From NCBI GenBank assembly GCA_947503245.1, contig CANNCV010000002.1:1-64000 (forward strand): a stretch of DNA of 64,000 nt, read 5' to 3'. The notes under the pieces were generated by a model. It was given only the letters and a program-made list of their open reading frames with translations, was not told the DNA's origin and did no database searches. This document shows positions 33,653 through 45,547 of this stretch, one piece after another. Position numbers and translations under genes: made by a program. Source of the DNA: an uncultured Sphingomonadaceae bacterium (lineage in GTDB: Bacteria > Pseudomonadota > Alphaproteobacteria > Sphingomonadales > Sphingomonadaceae). Positions within the stretch are counted from its first letter, which is position 1. Every line of letters starts with the position of its first letter.

Positions 33653-35929
33653 ATGGCGCATGGTGATAACTCAGAGATTGCAAAGGGACAGCCTCGCTCG
33701 CAAGACAAACAGCATCAACATCAAAACTCCGGCAAAGATATTAAGTTGAAACAGCGTGTCAGTGTCGTTTTGCTGACCAATATTATTGGTCCGTTGGATT
33801 ATAGCGTCAAAGACGGCATGACATTGACGCCAGGCGATATTGTAACTGTGCCATTAGGGCCACGCACATTAACCGGCATTGTCTGGGATGATGAGAGCCT
33901 GTCCGCAAATGCGATGGCAAGCCCGCCGGTCGAGGCAAAGAAGTTGCGGCCCGTGACGGCAAAACTGGATATCCCGCCACTTTCACCCAAGATGCGGCAA
34001 TGGCTGCTTTGGGTATCACAATATTATATGGCACCCCTGCCCAATATTTTGCGCATGGCCGTTCCGGGCTCTGCAATGGCCAATGATGCACGGCCCATGG
34101 TGGAATATAGCCTGAATGATCAGCGTCCCGAGCGCATGACCAGTGCCCGCGAAAAGGTTTATGCGCATCTGCAAGGGCAACAGGGCAGCCTGTCTGACCT
34201 TGCGCAAAAAGCTGATGTCTCAGATGCAGTGTTGCGCAATTTGGTCAATAGCGGCTTTTTTGAGCGTCATTTGGTGCCGGTAACAGCCCATTTCCCTTTA
34301 CCTGACCCTGAATTTGGTCCTGTCAGTCTCAGCGAAGCGCAGATTGCCGTATCGGCCGAATTGAGAGAAGCCGTGGCGACTCGCCAAGACCAACCGATAA
34401 TTCTTGATGGTGTTACAGGTTCAGGCAAAACTGAAGTCTATTTTGAAGCAATAGCCGAAGCGTTGGACCAGGGCCGGCAAACCCTTATTCTCTTACCAGA
34501 AATTGCATTAACACAGCCATTTCTGGCACGGTTTGAAAAACGCTTTGGCGCAATGCCAGTGGCATGGCATTCCGGTTTGAAACAGTCCGAACGGCGCAGA
34601 GCGTGGCGCGCCATCGCCAACGGAACCGCCAAGGTTGTGGTTGGCGCGCGTTCATCACTTTTCCTGCCTTACTCAGAACTTGGCCTGATCATTATCGATG
34701 AAGCGCATGAGGTCAGCTTTAAGCAAGATGATGGCGTACGTTATAATGCACGTGATGTCGCAGTTATGCGCGGCCAGTTTGAGAAGTGCCCCGTCATATT
34801 GGCAAGCGCAACGCCGGCTATCGAAACCCACCATATGGGGGAAACGCAGCGGTATAAGCGCTTGGAATTGCCCTCTCGCTATGGCGGCGCAGCATTACCA
34901 GATATTATAGCCGTTGATTTGCGAGAAACACCGCCAGAACGCGGCCAATGGCTAGCCCCCCCTCTTGTTGAAGCGCTTGAGCAAAACTTAACAGACGGGC
35001 ACCAGTCCTTATTGTTCCTTAATCGCCGCGGCTATGCGCCGCTTACTCTGTGCCGCACTTGCGGTCACCGTATCGTTTGCCCCAATTGCAGCGCCTGGAT
35101 GGTGGAGCATAGGTTAAGCGCTAGGCTGGCCTGCCATCATTGCGGTCATGTCATGCCTCCTCCCGAAGCATGCCCCGAATGCGGGGAAGAAGATTGTCTG
35201 GTCGCATGTGGGCCTGGCGTAGAGCGCATTGCCGATGAGGTGAAAGCCCATTTCCCCGGAGCACGGACAATGTTGGTAACATCAGATACCATTTGGTCGC
35301 CTGCGCTGGCCGCTGAATTTGTTGCAAAGGTTGAGAATGAAGAAGTCGACATCATTGTCGGCACGCAATTGGTCACAAAGGGCTATCATTTCCCGAAGCT
35401 GACCTTGGTAGGTGTAGTCGATGCCGATATCGGCCTTGAAGGCGGCGACCTGCGTGCCAGTGAACGTTCCTTCCAACAAATAACGCAAGTTTCAGGACGC
35501 GCTGGCCGTTCAGAAGATCCTGGCAGAGTCTATATTCAAACCCGCAATCCAGAAACGCCGGTTATGGCGGCATTGCTGGAGGGAGATCGTGACGGCTTTT
35601 ATGCCGCAGAAATCGCATCGCGAGAACTGGCCATGATGCCCCCATTTGGACGATTGGCCGCGATTATTATTTCTTCAGAGAGTGAGCAAAGCGCCCGCTC
35701 TCTGGCTGACCATCTTGGACAAACTGCGCCGCGCCTTAAGGGCTTTGATGTCTATGGACCAGCCCCCGCCCCGCTGGCAATTTTGCGCGGGCGCTATCGC
35801 TATCGCTTATTGGTGCAGGCCAAACGCACCACACCGTTGCAACAGATTATCAATGACTGGCTGGCCAATATCACCATCGCCCGCGACGTCCGCCTAGCGA
35901 TTGATGTTGACCCTTATAGTTTTGTATAG
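33653..35929 (+). CDS. priA: Primosomal protein N' (replication restart helicase PriA)
   Basis: This 758-residue helicase reloads the replisome at stalled forks. It has a 3'-DNA-binding domain (about 35-130), Walker A DGVTGSGKTE, the DEAH box IIIDEAHEVSF, and eight cysteines in four pairs binding two zinc ions (CRTCGHRIVCPNCS ... CHHCGH ... CPECGEEDC). ATG 33653 follows AGGATT; TTG 33647 is two codons upstream. The first 30 or so residues are Gln/Lys-rich and unlike the family. PriA just upstream of atpH is usual in sphingomonads; here two proteases and ada lie between them. Confidence 0.97.
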   Translation: MAHGDNSEIAKGQPRSQDKQHQHQNSGKDIKLKQRVSVVLLTNIIGPLDYSVKDGMTLTPGDIVTVPLGPRTLTGIVWDDESLSANAMASPPVEAKKLRPVTAKLDIPPLSPKMRQWLLWVSQYYMAPLPNILRMAVPGSAMANDARPMVEYSLNDQRPERMTSAREKVYAHLQGQQGSLSDLAQKADVSDAVLRNLVNSGFFERHLVPVTAHFPLPDPEFGPVSLSEAQIAVSAELREAVATRQDQPIILDGVTGSGKTEVYFEAIAEALDQGRQTLILLPEIALTQPFLARFEKRFGAMPVAWHSGLKQSERRRAWRAIANGTAKVVVGARSSLFLPYSELGLIIIDEAHEVSFKQDDGVRYNARDVAVMRGQFEKCPVILASATPAIETHHMGETQRYKRLELPSRYGGAALPDIIAVDLRETPPERGQWLAPPLVEALEQNLTDGHQSLLFLNRRGYAPLTLCRTCGHRIVCPNCSAWMVEHRLSARLACHHCGHVMPPPEACPECGEEDCLVACGPGVERIADEVKAHFPGARTMLVTSDTIWSPALAAEFVAKVENEEVDIIVGTQLVTKGYHFPKLTLVGVVDADIGLEGGDLRASERSFQQITQVSGRAGRSEDPGRVYIQTRNPETPVMAALLEGDRDGFYAAEIASRELAMMPPFGRLAAIIISSESEQSARSLADHLGQTAPRLKGFDVYGPAPAPLAILRGRYRYRLLVQAKRTTPLQQIINDWLANITIARDVRLAIDVDPYSFV

Positions 35930-36001
35930 CCTCTCAATCATCATTTTCGGCTGGTAATCATCGTACCAGTCGATAGTGAAGGCGATAATATCGGGGGATT
36001 T

Positions 36002-37552
36002 ATGCCAAGACGCGCCAAATCAATATTTGCCATGCTGCTCTTTTGCATCGCTGTCATGGTGCAGACTTCGCCCGCATTCGCAGAGCCTGAAGATATTCGC
36101 TCAAGCGCGCGTTCGGTTGTGCGGGTGATATTGGTTGAACGCACTCAGGAGCAGGTATCCTTTATCGGCCATGGTAGCGGATTTGCGATTGCCCCTAATC
36201 TGATCGTCACTAATGCGCATGTGGTTGCCCCGACCATTGAGAATAGCGAAATTATTATCGGTATTGTCCCATCAGAAGGCAGTGAGAGCTATGGCGGCCG
36301 CGTCATTGCCTATTCACCGCGCAACGATCTCGCTCTCATCCGCATGGATGGCGGAAGCCTGCCTCGCCTAACATTATATACTCCAGAAGCCTCAGACGGC
36401 TCGCGCGTATTTGCTATTGGCTATCCCGGAGCCGTTGACCGTGCATTGGGTCTCACCATCGGTGATCTGGTCGAGCCGGGCGTTCCAGTCAAAACACCCG
36501 GTACAATATCCGCTGGACGCAGCCCAAAAGAATTTGATTCGTTGCTGCATACCGCGCCAATGGCCCAAGGCAATAGCGGCGGACCATTGGTGGATGATTG
36601 CGGCCGCGTTGTGGGGGTGAACAGCTTTGGCACCCTGTCAGACGGAAGTGACGCAGAGTTCGCATTCGCTGTATCAAACCGCGAAATTATTCCCTTTTTG
36701 CAGGACGCGGGTATTGCTCCAGCGATATCTGCAACCCCTTGCCTCTCGTCCAGCCAGATAAGTCAGGCCGAGACACAGCGAACATTGGCACAATTGACCA
36801 GCCAGAACACATCACAAATATTGGAAGCAGAACAGCGCCGCCAACGAGAAGAAGTAATGACGCGCAAGGTGGATCAAGAATTGCGCAGTGAACGGGAAAA
36901 CTATCTGCTGATTGCCATTGGTTTTGCCCTTCTCGCCAGCTTTGGCGGCAGTGCCGCGCTGATATTCTTCAGTCAGCCCAACATGGCGTCCATGCGTATC
37001 GCTTTTGCCGGAACATTGGTTGCACTCATAGCGGCAGCAGTTTCCCTATATTTGCGGCCATCATATGATGAATTTCTGGAGCGATTGGCCGCGGCCCGCG
37101 ATGCAACAAGCGTAGAAACCAGCGAAGCGCAGTCCAGCAGCAAAGCGGTGGGTAATAATATCTGCAAAATTAACCGCGAGCGTAGCCGTATGACGGTGAG
37201 CAATATTAGCGAATTATCCTTGCGTTGGCAGCCTGATGGCTGTGTCAACGAACGGACGGTTTATGCACGTGATGGAGAGAATTGGGAGCGCATTTTTGTT
37301 CCTAATAATGAACAGACGATTTCGATAAACAGCTTTGACCCCAATAATGGTGAATTTCGCATCACACGCTATCTGGTGGATCGTGCCATGATGGAAAATG
37401 CGCGCAATATGCGCCAGGCTTTGGGGGATTTACAGTGTCCTGCCAATGCTCAGCAGCGCAAAGAGCTTCAAGGTTTCCAATCCAGATTGGAAGAATCTCT
37501 ACCCTCATCACCCAATGAAATATTGGTGTTTTCCTGCACTCCAGAAGGGTAA
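36002..37552 (+). CDS. Trypsin-like serine protease with membrane segment and unrecognised C-terminal domain (copy 1)
   Basis: This 516-residue protein has a signal peptide (to about residue 27, ending SPAFA), then a trypsin-like domain with a complete triad: His73 in TNAHVV, Asp109 in NDLALI and Ser192 in GNSGGP, as in DegP-type proteases. No PDZ domain follows. A helical charged region (about 250-298) leads to two membrane helices (about 299-350), and the last 140 residues form a Cys-containing domain: C-x-I-x-R-x-R-S-R, GCVN and VPN motifs. The same domain ends the next gene. The protease is most likely periplasmic; the target is unknown. It follows priA by 72 bases. Confidence 0.85.
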   Translation: MPRRAKSIFAMLLFCIAVMVQTSPAFAEPEDIRSSARSVVRVILVERTQEQVSFIGHGSGFAIAPNLIVTNAHVVAPTIENSEIIIGIVPSEGSESYGGRVIAYSPRNDLALIRMDGGSLPRLTLYTPEASDGSRVFAIGYPGAVDRALGLTIGDLVEPGVPVKTPGTISAGRSPKEFDSLLHTAPMAQGNSGGPLVDDCGRVVGVNSFGTLSDGSDAEFAFAVSNREIIPFLQDAGIAPAISATPCLSSSQISQAETQRTLAQLTSQNTSQILEAEQRRQREEVMTRKVDQELRSERENYLLIAIGFALLASFGGSAALIFFSQPNMASMRIAFAGTLVALIAAAVSLYLRPSYDEFLERLAAARDATSVETSEAQSSSKAVGNNICKINRERSRMTVSNISELSLRWQPDGCVNERTVYARDGENWERIFVPNNEQTISINSFDPNNGEFRITRYLVDRAMMENARNMRQALGDLQCPANAQQRKELQGFQSRLEESLPSSPNEILVFSCTPEG

Positions 37553-37718
37553 AATATAGCTGCGCTTTCTCTTCTGGCGTTCACCTAGCTAGCTTTTGCG
37601 TTTTGGCCATAGATGCTTCAAAGTGTCGCGAGCAGTCTTTCACGTATCGATCAATATATTGTCGTCAAAAGATATTACACTCTGGTAACATACCCTGATT
37701 CGCAAAGAGGGGTTGATC

Positions 37719-39362
37719 ATGTTGAGGGCGTTGATCTTTGGTTTTTTGGTTTTGCTGGCTTTCCCAGATGGGAACCCGGCACAGGCCAATGATGTTGATG
37801 TGGCAAAGCGCGGGGTAACAAGGGTTATTGTTGCCACTGAATTGTCCGATGGACGTTCCGCTCAAAGCTTTGGTAGCGGCTTTGCCGTGGGCCCTGATAA
37901 GATTGTTACCAATGCTCATGTCGTGCGGTTGGCACGGCAATATCCCCGCAACTCATTGCTTGTGGTTGTGCCATCAGAGGGTAGCAAACCATTTCTCGCA
38001 CGGATTGAAGCCTATGATGCCGGCAAAGATCTGGCACTGCTAACTGCCATCAATGCCAATTTGCCACCTCTCACAATCTTTTCTGGCACGTTGGAAAGCG
38101 GCACTGATGTTGCAACATTGGGCTATCCCGGCAATGTGGATCAAGCGACCATCCGCAGCATTCGCGGCTTTATAACACCGCAAGAACCGGTTCTGGCTGA
38201 AGGCAATTTCAGCAATATTCGCGATATCAACAATATCGAAGCCTTGATCCACAACGCCAATATTGCCCGCGGCAATAGCGGCGGACCATTAGTTGATGAG
38301 TGCGGCCGGGTTTTGGGCGTAAACACCTTCCAAACCGCCAATGAAAGCGGAGACAGTTCTTTCGCTTTTGCAAGCTCCGCGCGTGAATTGATGCGGTTTT
38401 TGCGCCGTGCAGGCGTAACCGTCCAAACCATTGCAGAGCGCTGCATCACGGCTGCGGAATTTGCTGCGATAGAGACTGAACGCAAAAATGCTGAAGAACG
38501 CGCACAAAAAGAAGAAGCTGACCGACTAGCGGCTGAGCAACGAGAAGCGGAAGAAAGAGCAAAAGAAGCTGCTGAGCGTGAAATATCTGCCGAAAGGGAG
38601 CAATTGTTGTTCCTTGCCATGGCTTTGCTGGTTGGCGGCGCTTTGGCTATTGGCGGCGGACTGATGGTTATTTCTCAAGGCAAAGGCAAAAAGCAGAGTA
38701 ATCAGACAATGGGCGTCATCCTTCTTTCTGTGGGGGCATTGTTGATTTTTGGCGGATTATTAGCATTTTTGCAGCGGCCAGAATTAAGTGATCGTGAAAT
38801 CAAAAGCCGCATTCAGAGCCAGAATATTGCCAGTACAGACAGCGAAAGCGACAGCCTATTATCCGATGTGCCGGCAGATGAAGAGTTTGTCCTTCCTCAT
38901 AGTTCTGCCAAAGACGAGGAGGAGGATGAAGGCGCGGTCCCTGCTGCAAATAGCAGTGGAATTGAAGGCGATCTCATCTGTGTTATCGACCGTAGCCGCA
39001 GCCGAATAACGACGACCGTGACTGACGACATTCCGTTCAATTGGAAAAATGGTGGCTGCGTCAATGGTCAAACCCAATATGCCCGCACAGATGAGGCTGG
39101 CAAATGGAGCCGCTTGCTGGTGCCAAATCAAGACCGAACAGTATCCCGCCTGACATTCTCACCCGACCAATCAGAGCTTGTGCTTGAAAAATATGCGCTC
39201 AGTCTTTCAGCTATAGAAGATGTGCGCGACATGCGGGCCCAAATTGACACAAAATCCTGCACAGCCAGTGATGACGCAATAGACCGTTTGGGCAGACAAC
39301 AGGCCGAAATAGATGCTATCTTGCCGCAATATAGCGAGAAGCTGGTTTATAATTGCCGCTAA
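37719..39362 (+). CDS. Trypsin-like serine protease with membrane segment and unrecognised C-terminal domain (copy 2)
   Basis: This 547-residue paralogue of the preceding gene has the same order of parts. A signal peptide (to about 24) is followed by a protease domain with His67 in TNAHVV, Asp104 in KDLALL and Ser187 in GNSGGP. A coiled-coil-like Glu/Ala/Arg-rich stretch (about 248-290) and two membrane helices (about 295-345) come next, then an acidic linker and the shared C-terminal domain (RSRSRIT, GGCVN, LVPNQDRTVS). ATG 37719 follows GAGG by eight bases; the TTG two codons upstream is rejected. The 166-base gap before it could hold its own promoter, so the pair may be separately expressed. 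Confidence 0.85.
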   Translation: MLRALIFGFLVLLAFPDGNPAQANDVDVAKRGVTRVIVATELSDGRSAQSFGSGFAVGPDKIVTNAHVVRLARQYPRNSLLVVVPSEGSKPFLARIEAYDAGKDLALLTAINANLPPLTIFSGTLESGTDVATLGYPGNVDQATIRSIRGFITPQEPVLAEGNFSNIRDINNIEALIHNANIARGNSGGPLVDECGRVLGVNTFQTANESGDSSFAFASSARELMRFLRRAGVTVQTIAERCITAAEFAAIETERKNAEERAQKEEADRLAAEQREAEERAKEAAEREISAEREQLLFLAMALLVGGALAIGGGLMVISQGKGKKQSNQTMGVILLSVGALLIFGGLLAFLQRPELSDREIKSRIQSQNIASTDSESDSLLSDVPADEEFVLPHSSAKDEEEDEGAVPAANSSGIEGDLICVIDRSRSRITTTVTDDIPFNWKNGGCVNGQTQYARTDEAGKWSRLLVPNQDRTVSRLTFSPDQSELVLEKYALSLSAIEDVRDMRAQIDTKSCTASDDAIDRLGRQQAEIDAILPQYSEKLVYNCR

Positions 39363-39401
39363 ACAGACGTAAGTATCGTATAGGCCACAATATCAGTCAG
39401 G

Positions 39402-40433
39402 CTATGCCTTGCGTTCGGCATCGAGCAGCTTTTGCTTGATCTCTAAACCATAGGCATATCCACCCAGACCGCCATCACTGGCGACGACGCGGTGGCAAGG
39501 TATCAGCACGGCAATATTATTGGCCCCATTAGCAGAGCCAGCAGCGCGATAGGCTTTTGGACACCCCACAGCAGCTGCCAATTCGGCATAGCTGCGGGTT
39601 TCTCCTGGAGGGATCAGTCGCAATTGCTTCCAGATAGCTTCCTGAAAAGCTGTCCCTTGCACATCAAGCGGAATATGATGCGCCTCACCCGGTTGTTCGA
39701 CCGCATCGATAACCCGCTTTACCAAGGCAGCGAATTCCTTGTCACCCTCACTCAAAATCGCTTTCGGAAAGCGAGCATGCAAAGCATCCTCATTCTCACC
39801 AAAGGACAAACGGCAAACACCTTGATCAGAGGCAGCAACCAGCATTGGCCCTAAATTGGTGTCCGCAATGGTCCAATAGATATGCGCACCTGCACCGCCA
39901 TTTTTCCAAATGCTCGGTTTCATACCCAATCTCCCTTTATTTTCGGAATAAAAACGCGACGGGGCGCCATAACCTGAATCGTAAATAGCATCCGTAACAT
40001 ATTTCGACTTGGCCAGCATATCCTGAGCGTTCTGCGAACGCCGCGCCCGCGCATAAGCTGCTGGCGACAATCCTGTCTCACGCTTAAAAAGTCTTTGCAG
40101 ATGCGATGGCGAATAACCGGTTTGCTCTGCCAGAAATTGCAAAGCTGGAACAGAATCTGCGGTATTGATGATGGCAATAACCTTCATAATCGCGGCATGG
40201 TCCCGCGTGATAGAGTCCGGTCTGCAGCGCTTACAGGGCCGCAGTCCAAATGCTTGCGCAGCTTCACAAGATTCAAAAAATCGCACATTCTGTCTTTTGG
40301 GGTGTCTGGCCGCGCAGGATGGCCGACAATAAATACCTGTCGTCAGGACACCGGTAAAAAACTGTCCGTCATGGGCCTTGCTGCGCTTTTCAACGGCTTG
40401 CCAAGCGTCATCATCTGATATTTTCATCGCCAT
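39402..40433 (-). CDS. ada: Ada-type DNA methyl phosphotriester/O6-methylguanine methyltransferase and regulator
   Basis: This 343-residue protein has the three Ada modules. An N-terminal zinc domain with four Cys (CRPSC ... RPCKRC, about 27-60) accepts methyl groups from phosphotriesters. An AraC-type helix-turn-helix follows (about 75-165, LAEQTGYSPSHLQRLFKRETGLSPAAYARARR), and then the O6-methylguanine methyltransferase domain with the active site PCHRVVASDGGLGGYAYG. On methylation it becomes an activator of alkylation-repair genes. ATG 40433 fits the family; the frame extends 40 codons upstream with no ribosome site. It diverges from atpH. Confidence 0.95.
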   Translation of the reverse strand: MAMKISDDDAWQAVEKRSKAHDGQFFTGVLTTGIYCRPSCAARHPKRQNVRFFESCEAAQAFGLRPCKRCRPDSITRDHAAIMKVIAIINTADSVPALQFLAEQTGYSPSHLQRLFKRETGLSPAAYARARRSQNAQDMLAKSKYVTDAIYDSGYGAPSRFYSENKGRLGMKPSIWKNGGAGAHIYWTIADTNLGPMLVAASDQGVCRLSFGENEDALHARFPKAILSEGDKEFAALVKRVIDAVEQPGEAHHIPLDVQGTAFQEAIWKQLRLIPPGETRSYAELAAAVGCPKAYRAAGSANGANNIAVLIPCHRVVASDGGLGGYAYGLEIKQKLLDAERKA

Positions 40434-40549
40434 GACATTAGGCTTAAAGCTGTTCAGCAAACAGCGCATCCCGTTTCTTGTCATCAAACATAATTTTCTG
40501 CACTTAAAACAAGTTAACCGCTCGCTTTGCAGAAGATTGGTCAAGATGC

Positions 40550-40570
40550 GCATTGCCTGTCTTGCAATGC
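40550..40570. promoter_or_regulatory. Inverted repeat in the ada/atpH intergenic region
   Basis: The 248-base gap between the ada and atpH starts must carry both promoters. GCATTGC (40550-40556) and GCAATGC (40564-40570) form an exact 7-base inverted repeat with a 7-base spacer, a size suited to a dimeric regulator; it is not the E. coli Ada box. An AT-rich TATTATTATAA near 40630-40640 could be the -10 of the atp promoter. Nothing else stands out in the gap. Confidence 0.35.
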
Positions 40571-40681
40571 CGAATTAGGAGTGCTAGCAGCCGCGCCAAT
40601 CGCGATGTTTTTATAGCTATTCACCGCACCCTATTATTATAAAGCAGGTCCAATATGGGCCGGTAACAGGAAAGTGAGACC

Positions 40682-41251
40682 GTGGAGCATTCCAGCGGCA
40701 TACAAGCCAGCCTAGCAGGGCGATACGCAAGCGCGCTTTTTGGTTTGGCGCGTGAGCAGACTATTATCGAATCGGTTGAGAAAGACCTTTCCGCACTTGA
40801 GGAGCTGTCCACAGTGGATAGTGCCAATTATAGCGAAGATTTCAGCAATCTTTTGCTGGCCCAAACTGTCTCAGCCAAAGCAGCACAGGCAGTGATGAGC
40901 AGCATTGCAACATCCATGAAATTGCAGCCAGTAACTGCCAACTTCCTCGGTGTTCTGGCTGAAAATGGTCGCCTAGCCAAATTGCCTGCGGTTATCACTG
41001 CCTTTAAACAATTGGCAGCAGATAGTCGCGGTGAGATCCACGCTGATGTCACCAGTGCTTTCGCGCTGAACAGCGATCAGCGCAAAGCCATAGCATCTCA
41101 ACTTAAAAGCCATTCTGGCCGTAAAGTTATTATTTCAGAACATGTTGATCCTGACATTCTTGGCGGTTTGGTCGTCAAAATTGGCAGCCAAATGATCGAC
41201 AGCAGTATTAAAACGCGTCTCAACACGCTTTCCCAAGCGATGAAAGGCTAA
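40682..41251 (+). CDS. atpH: ATP synthase F1 subunit delta
   Basis: This 189-residue protein connects F1 to the peripheral stalk. It starts SGIQASLAGRYASALFGLAREQ and ends GGLVVKIGSQMIDSSIKTRLNTLSQAMK, the OSCP/delta signature. The start is GTG 40682, preceded by GGAAAGTGAG; no ATG lies nearby in frame. It is the first gene of the F1 operon atpHAGDC, with atpA six bases after its stop. The F0 genes are not in the window, which is the usual split arrangement in alphaproteobacteria. Confidence 0.97.
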   Translation: MEHSSGIQASLAGRYASALFGLAREQTIIESVEKDLSALEELSTVDSANYSEDFSNLLLAQTVSAKAAQAVMSSIATSMKLQPVTANFLGVLAENGRLAKLPAVITAFKQLAADSRGEIHADVTSAFALNSDQRKAIASQLKSHSGRKVIISEHVDPDILGGLVVKIGSQMIDSSIKTRLNTLSQAMKG

Positions 41252-42787
<1,536 letters not shown>

Positions 42788-42800
42788 GCTAGGAAAACAT

Positions 42801-42873
42801 CCGTTAGCCCTGAACATGTCAAAGGGTGCTTCTCATGATGAGAGACGGACTTCGACAGGCTCAGCCCTAACGG
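42801..42873. repeat. REP-like palindromic element between atpA and atpG
   Basis: A 73-base imperfect inverted repeat starts CCGTTAGCCCTGA and ends TCAGCCCTAACGG. The right arm (ACTTCGACAGGCTCAGCC) is the kind of sequence that recurs as short palindromes between genes of sphingomonads and related bacteria, from general knowledge. The centre TCTCATGATGAGA is itself a palindrome. In RNA it gives a long hairpin inside the atp message that could stabilise atpHA or lower atpG expression. Confidence 0.75.
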
Positions 42874-42888
42874 AGATTTTGGAAGAAT

Positions 42889-43758
42889 ATGGCCAGTCTT
42901 AAAGAACTGAAAAACCGGATCGGGTCGGTCAAATCCACCCAAAAGATCACCAAGGCCAAGCAAATGGTTGCTGCTGCAAAGCTGCGCCGTGCGCAGGCTG
43001 CGGCTGAGGCTGCACGTCCCTATGCAGAGCGCTTAGAAGGTGTGATGTCATCATTGGCCAGCAAGGTATCAGGTGATGGCGCGCCCAAATTGCTGGCAGG
43101 CAATGGCGCAGACCAACATCATCTGTTGGTTGTTGTGAATACCGATAAAGGCCTGTGCGGCGGTTTGAATTCCAATATCGTTCGCGCGGCGATCTTGAAA
43201 GCACGCGAACTGGAAGCTGATGGCAAGAAAGTGTCTTTCTATCTGGTTGGTAAAAAGGGCCGTGCTCCTATCAAGCGCGTTTTTGAAAGCCAGATCGCCA
43301 AGCATTTCGATACATCTACTGTCCGCTATCCTGGTTTTGAGGAAGCGGCGAACATCGCTGATGATTTAATCGCGCTCTTTGCTGATAACCAGTTCGACGT
43401 TGCGCATCTGGTTTACCCGACTTTCAAATCGGCACTGGTACAAGACCCGACAGTGCAGCAATTGATACCCGTACCAACGCCGGAAGCAGCACAGCAGACC
43501 GGCTCAATCGTTGAATATGAGCCAGGCGAAGAGGAAATTCTCGAAGAATTGCTGCCACGCTTTGTGAAAACGCAATTGTTTGGCGCGCTGCTTGAAATTG
43601 CTGCATCAGAGCAAGGTGCCTCGATGACCGCAATGGACAATGCCACGCGCAATGCGGGTGATTTGATCAACCGCCTCACCATCCAATATAACCGCAGCCG
43701 TCAGGCCGCGATCACTACCGAACTTGTTGAAATCATCTCCGGCGCCGAAGCGCTGTAA
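42889..43758 (+). CDS. atpG: ATP synthase F1 subunit gamma
   Basis: This 289-residue protein is the rotating central shaft of F1. The ends are helical and conserved: [36 protein letters not shown] at the start and [41 protein letters not shown] at the end. [12 protein letters not shown] in the middle is typical. It starts 15 bases after the palindromic element, with GGAAGAAT as ribosome site, and is followed 21 bases later by atpD. Confidence 0.99.
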   Translation: MASLKELKNRIGSVKSTQKITKAKQMVAAAKLRRAQAAAEAARPYAERLEGVMSSLASKVSGDGAPKLLAGNGADQHHLLVVVNTDKGLCGGLNSNIVRAAILKARELEADGKKVSFYLVGKKGRAPIKRVFESQIAKHFDTSTVRYPGFEEAANIADDLIALFADNQFDVAHLVYPTFKSALVQDPTVQQLIPVPTPEAAQQTGSIVEYEPGEEEILEELLPRFVKTQLFGALLEIAASEQGASMTAMDNATRNAGDLINRLTIQYNRSRQAAITTELVEIISGAEAL

Positions 43759-43767
43759 GTCAGATAA

Positions 43768-45225
<1,458 letters not shown>

Positions 45226-45260
45226 GCAAAAGCTGGCCTTAAAGCATTTGGGAGCCATTA

Positions 45261-45518
45261 ATGGCACTACATTTTGAACTCGTAACACCAGAGAAACTCG
45301 TCCGTTCGGAAGATGTTTACATGGTGCAAGTGCCCGGCAGTGAAGGCGATTTTGGTGTGCTTGAGGGCCACGCGCCCTTCATGTCCACCATTAGCAATGG
45401 CACTGTCTCGGTTTTTTCCACGCAAGGCGCGGCTCCCGTCGAGATTGCGATTGAGGGTGGATTTGCCGAAGTGAATGACAAAGGTCTGACCATCTTGGCT
45501 GAGCGCGTTAACGACTAA
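45261..45518 (+). CDS. atpC: ATP synthase F1 subunit epsilon (short form)
   Basis: This 85-residue protein contains only the N-terminal beta-sandwich of epsilon: [41 protein letters not shown], ending in LAERVND. Most bacterial epsilon subunits are 130-140 residues and carry two C-terminal helices that inhibit ATP hydrolysis; they are absent here, as is common in alphaproteobacteria, where a separate zeta inhibitor can take over. The stop codon is not a frameshift artefact as far as can be seen, since it sits inside a terminator-like hairpin. Confidence 0.96.
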   Translation: MALHFELVTPEKLVRSEDVYMVQVPGSEGDFGVLEGHAPFMSTISNGTVSVFSTQGAAPVEIAIEGGFAEVNDKGLTILAERVND

Positions 45519-45532
45519 CGCGCTCTAACCTT
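45501..45532 (+). terminator. Terminator-like hairpin overlapping the end of atpC
   Basis: GAGCGCGTTA (45501-45510) and TAACGCGCTC (45516-45525) form a perfect 10-base-pair stem with loop ACGAC. The last codons and the TAA stop of atpC lie within the hairpin. The following ACCTTTATATATT is only moderately T-rich. It stands between two convergent genes and may work on both strands. Confidence 0.75.
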
Positions 45533-45547
45533 TATATATTCTCAGTT

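Noticed and set aside
35951-35969. CTGGTA/TACCAG hairpin after priA as a terminator
   Set aside because: Six base pairs only and no following T-run; too weak to list.
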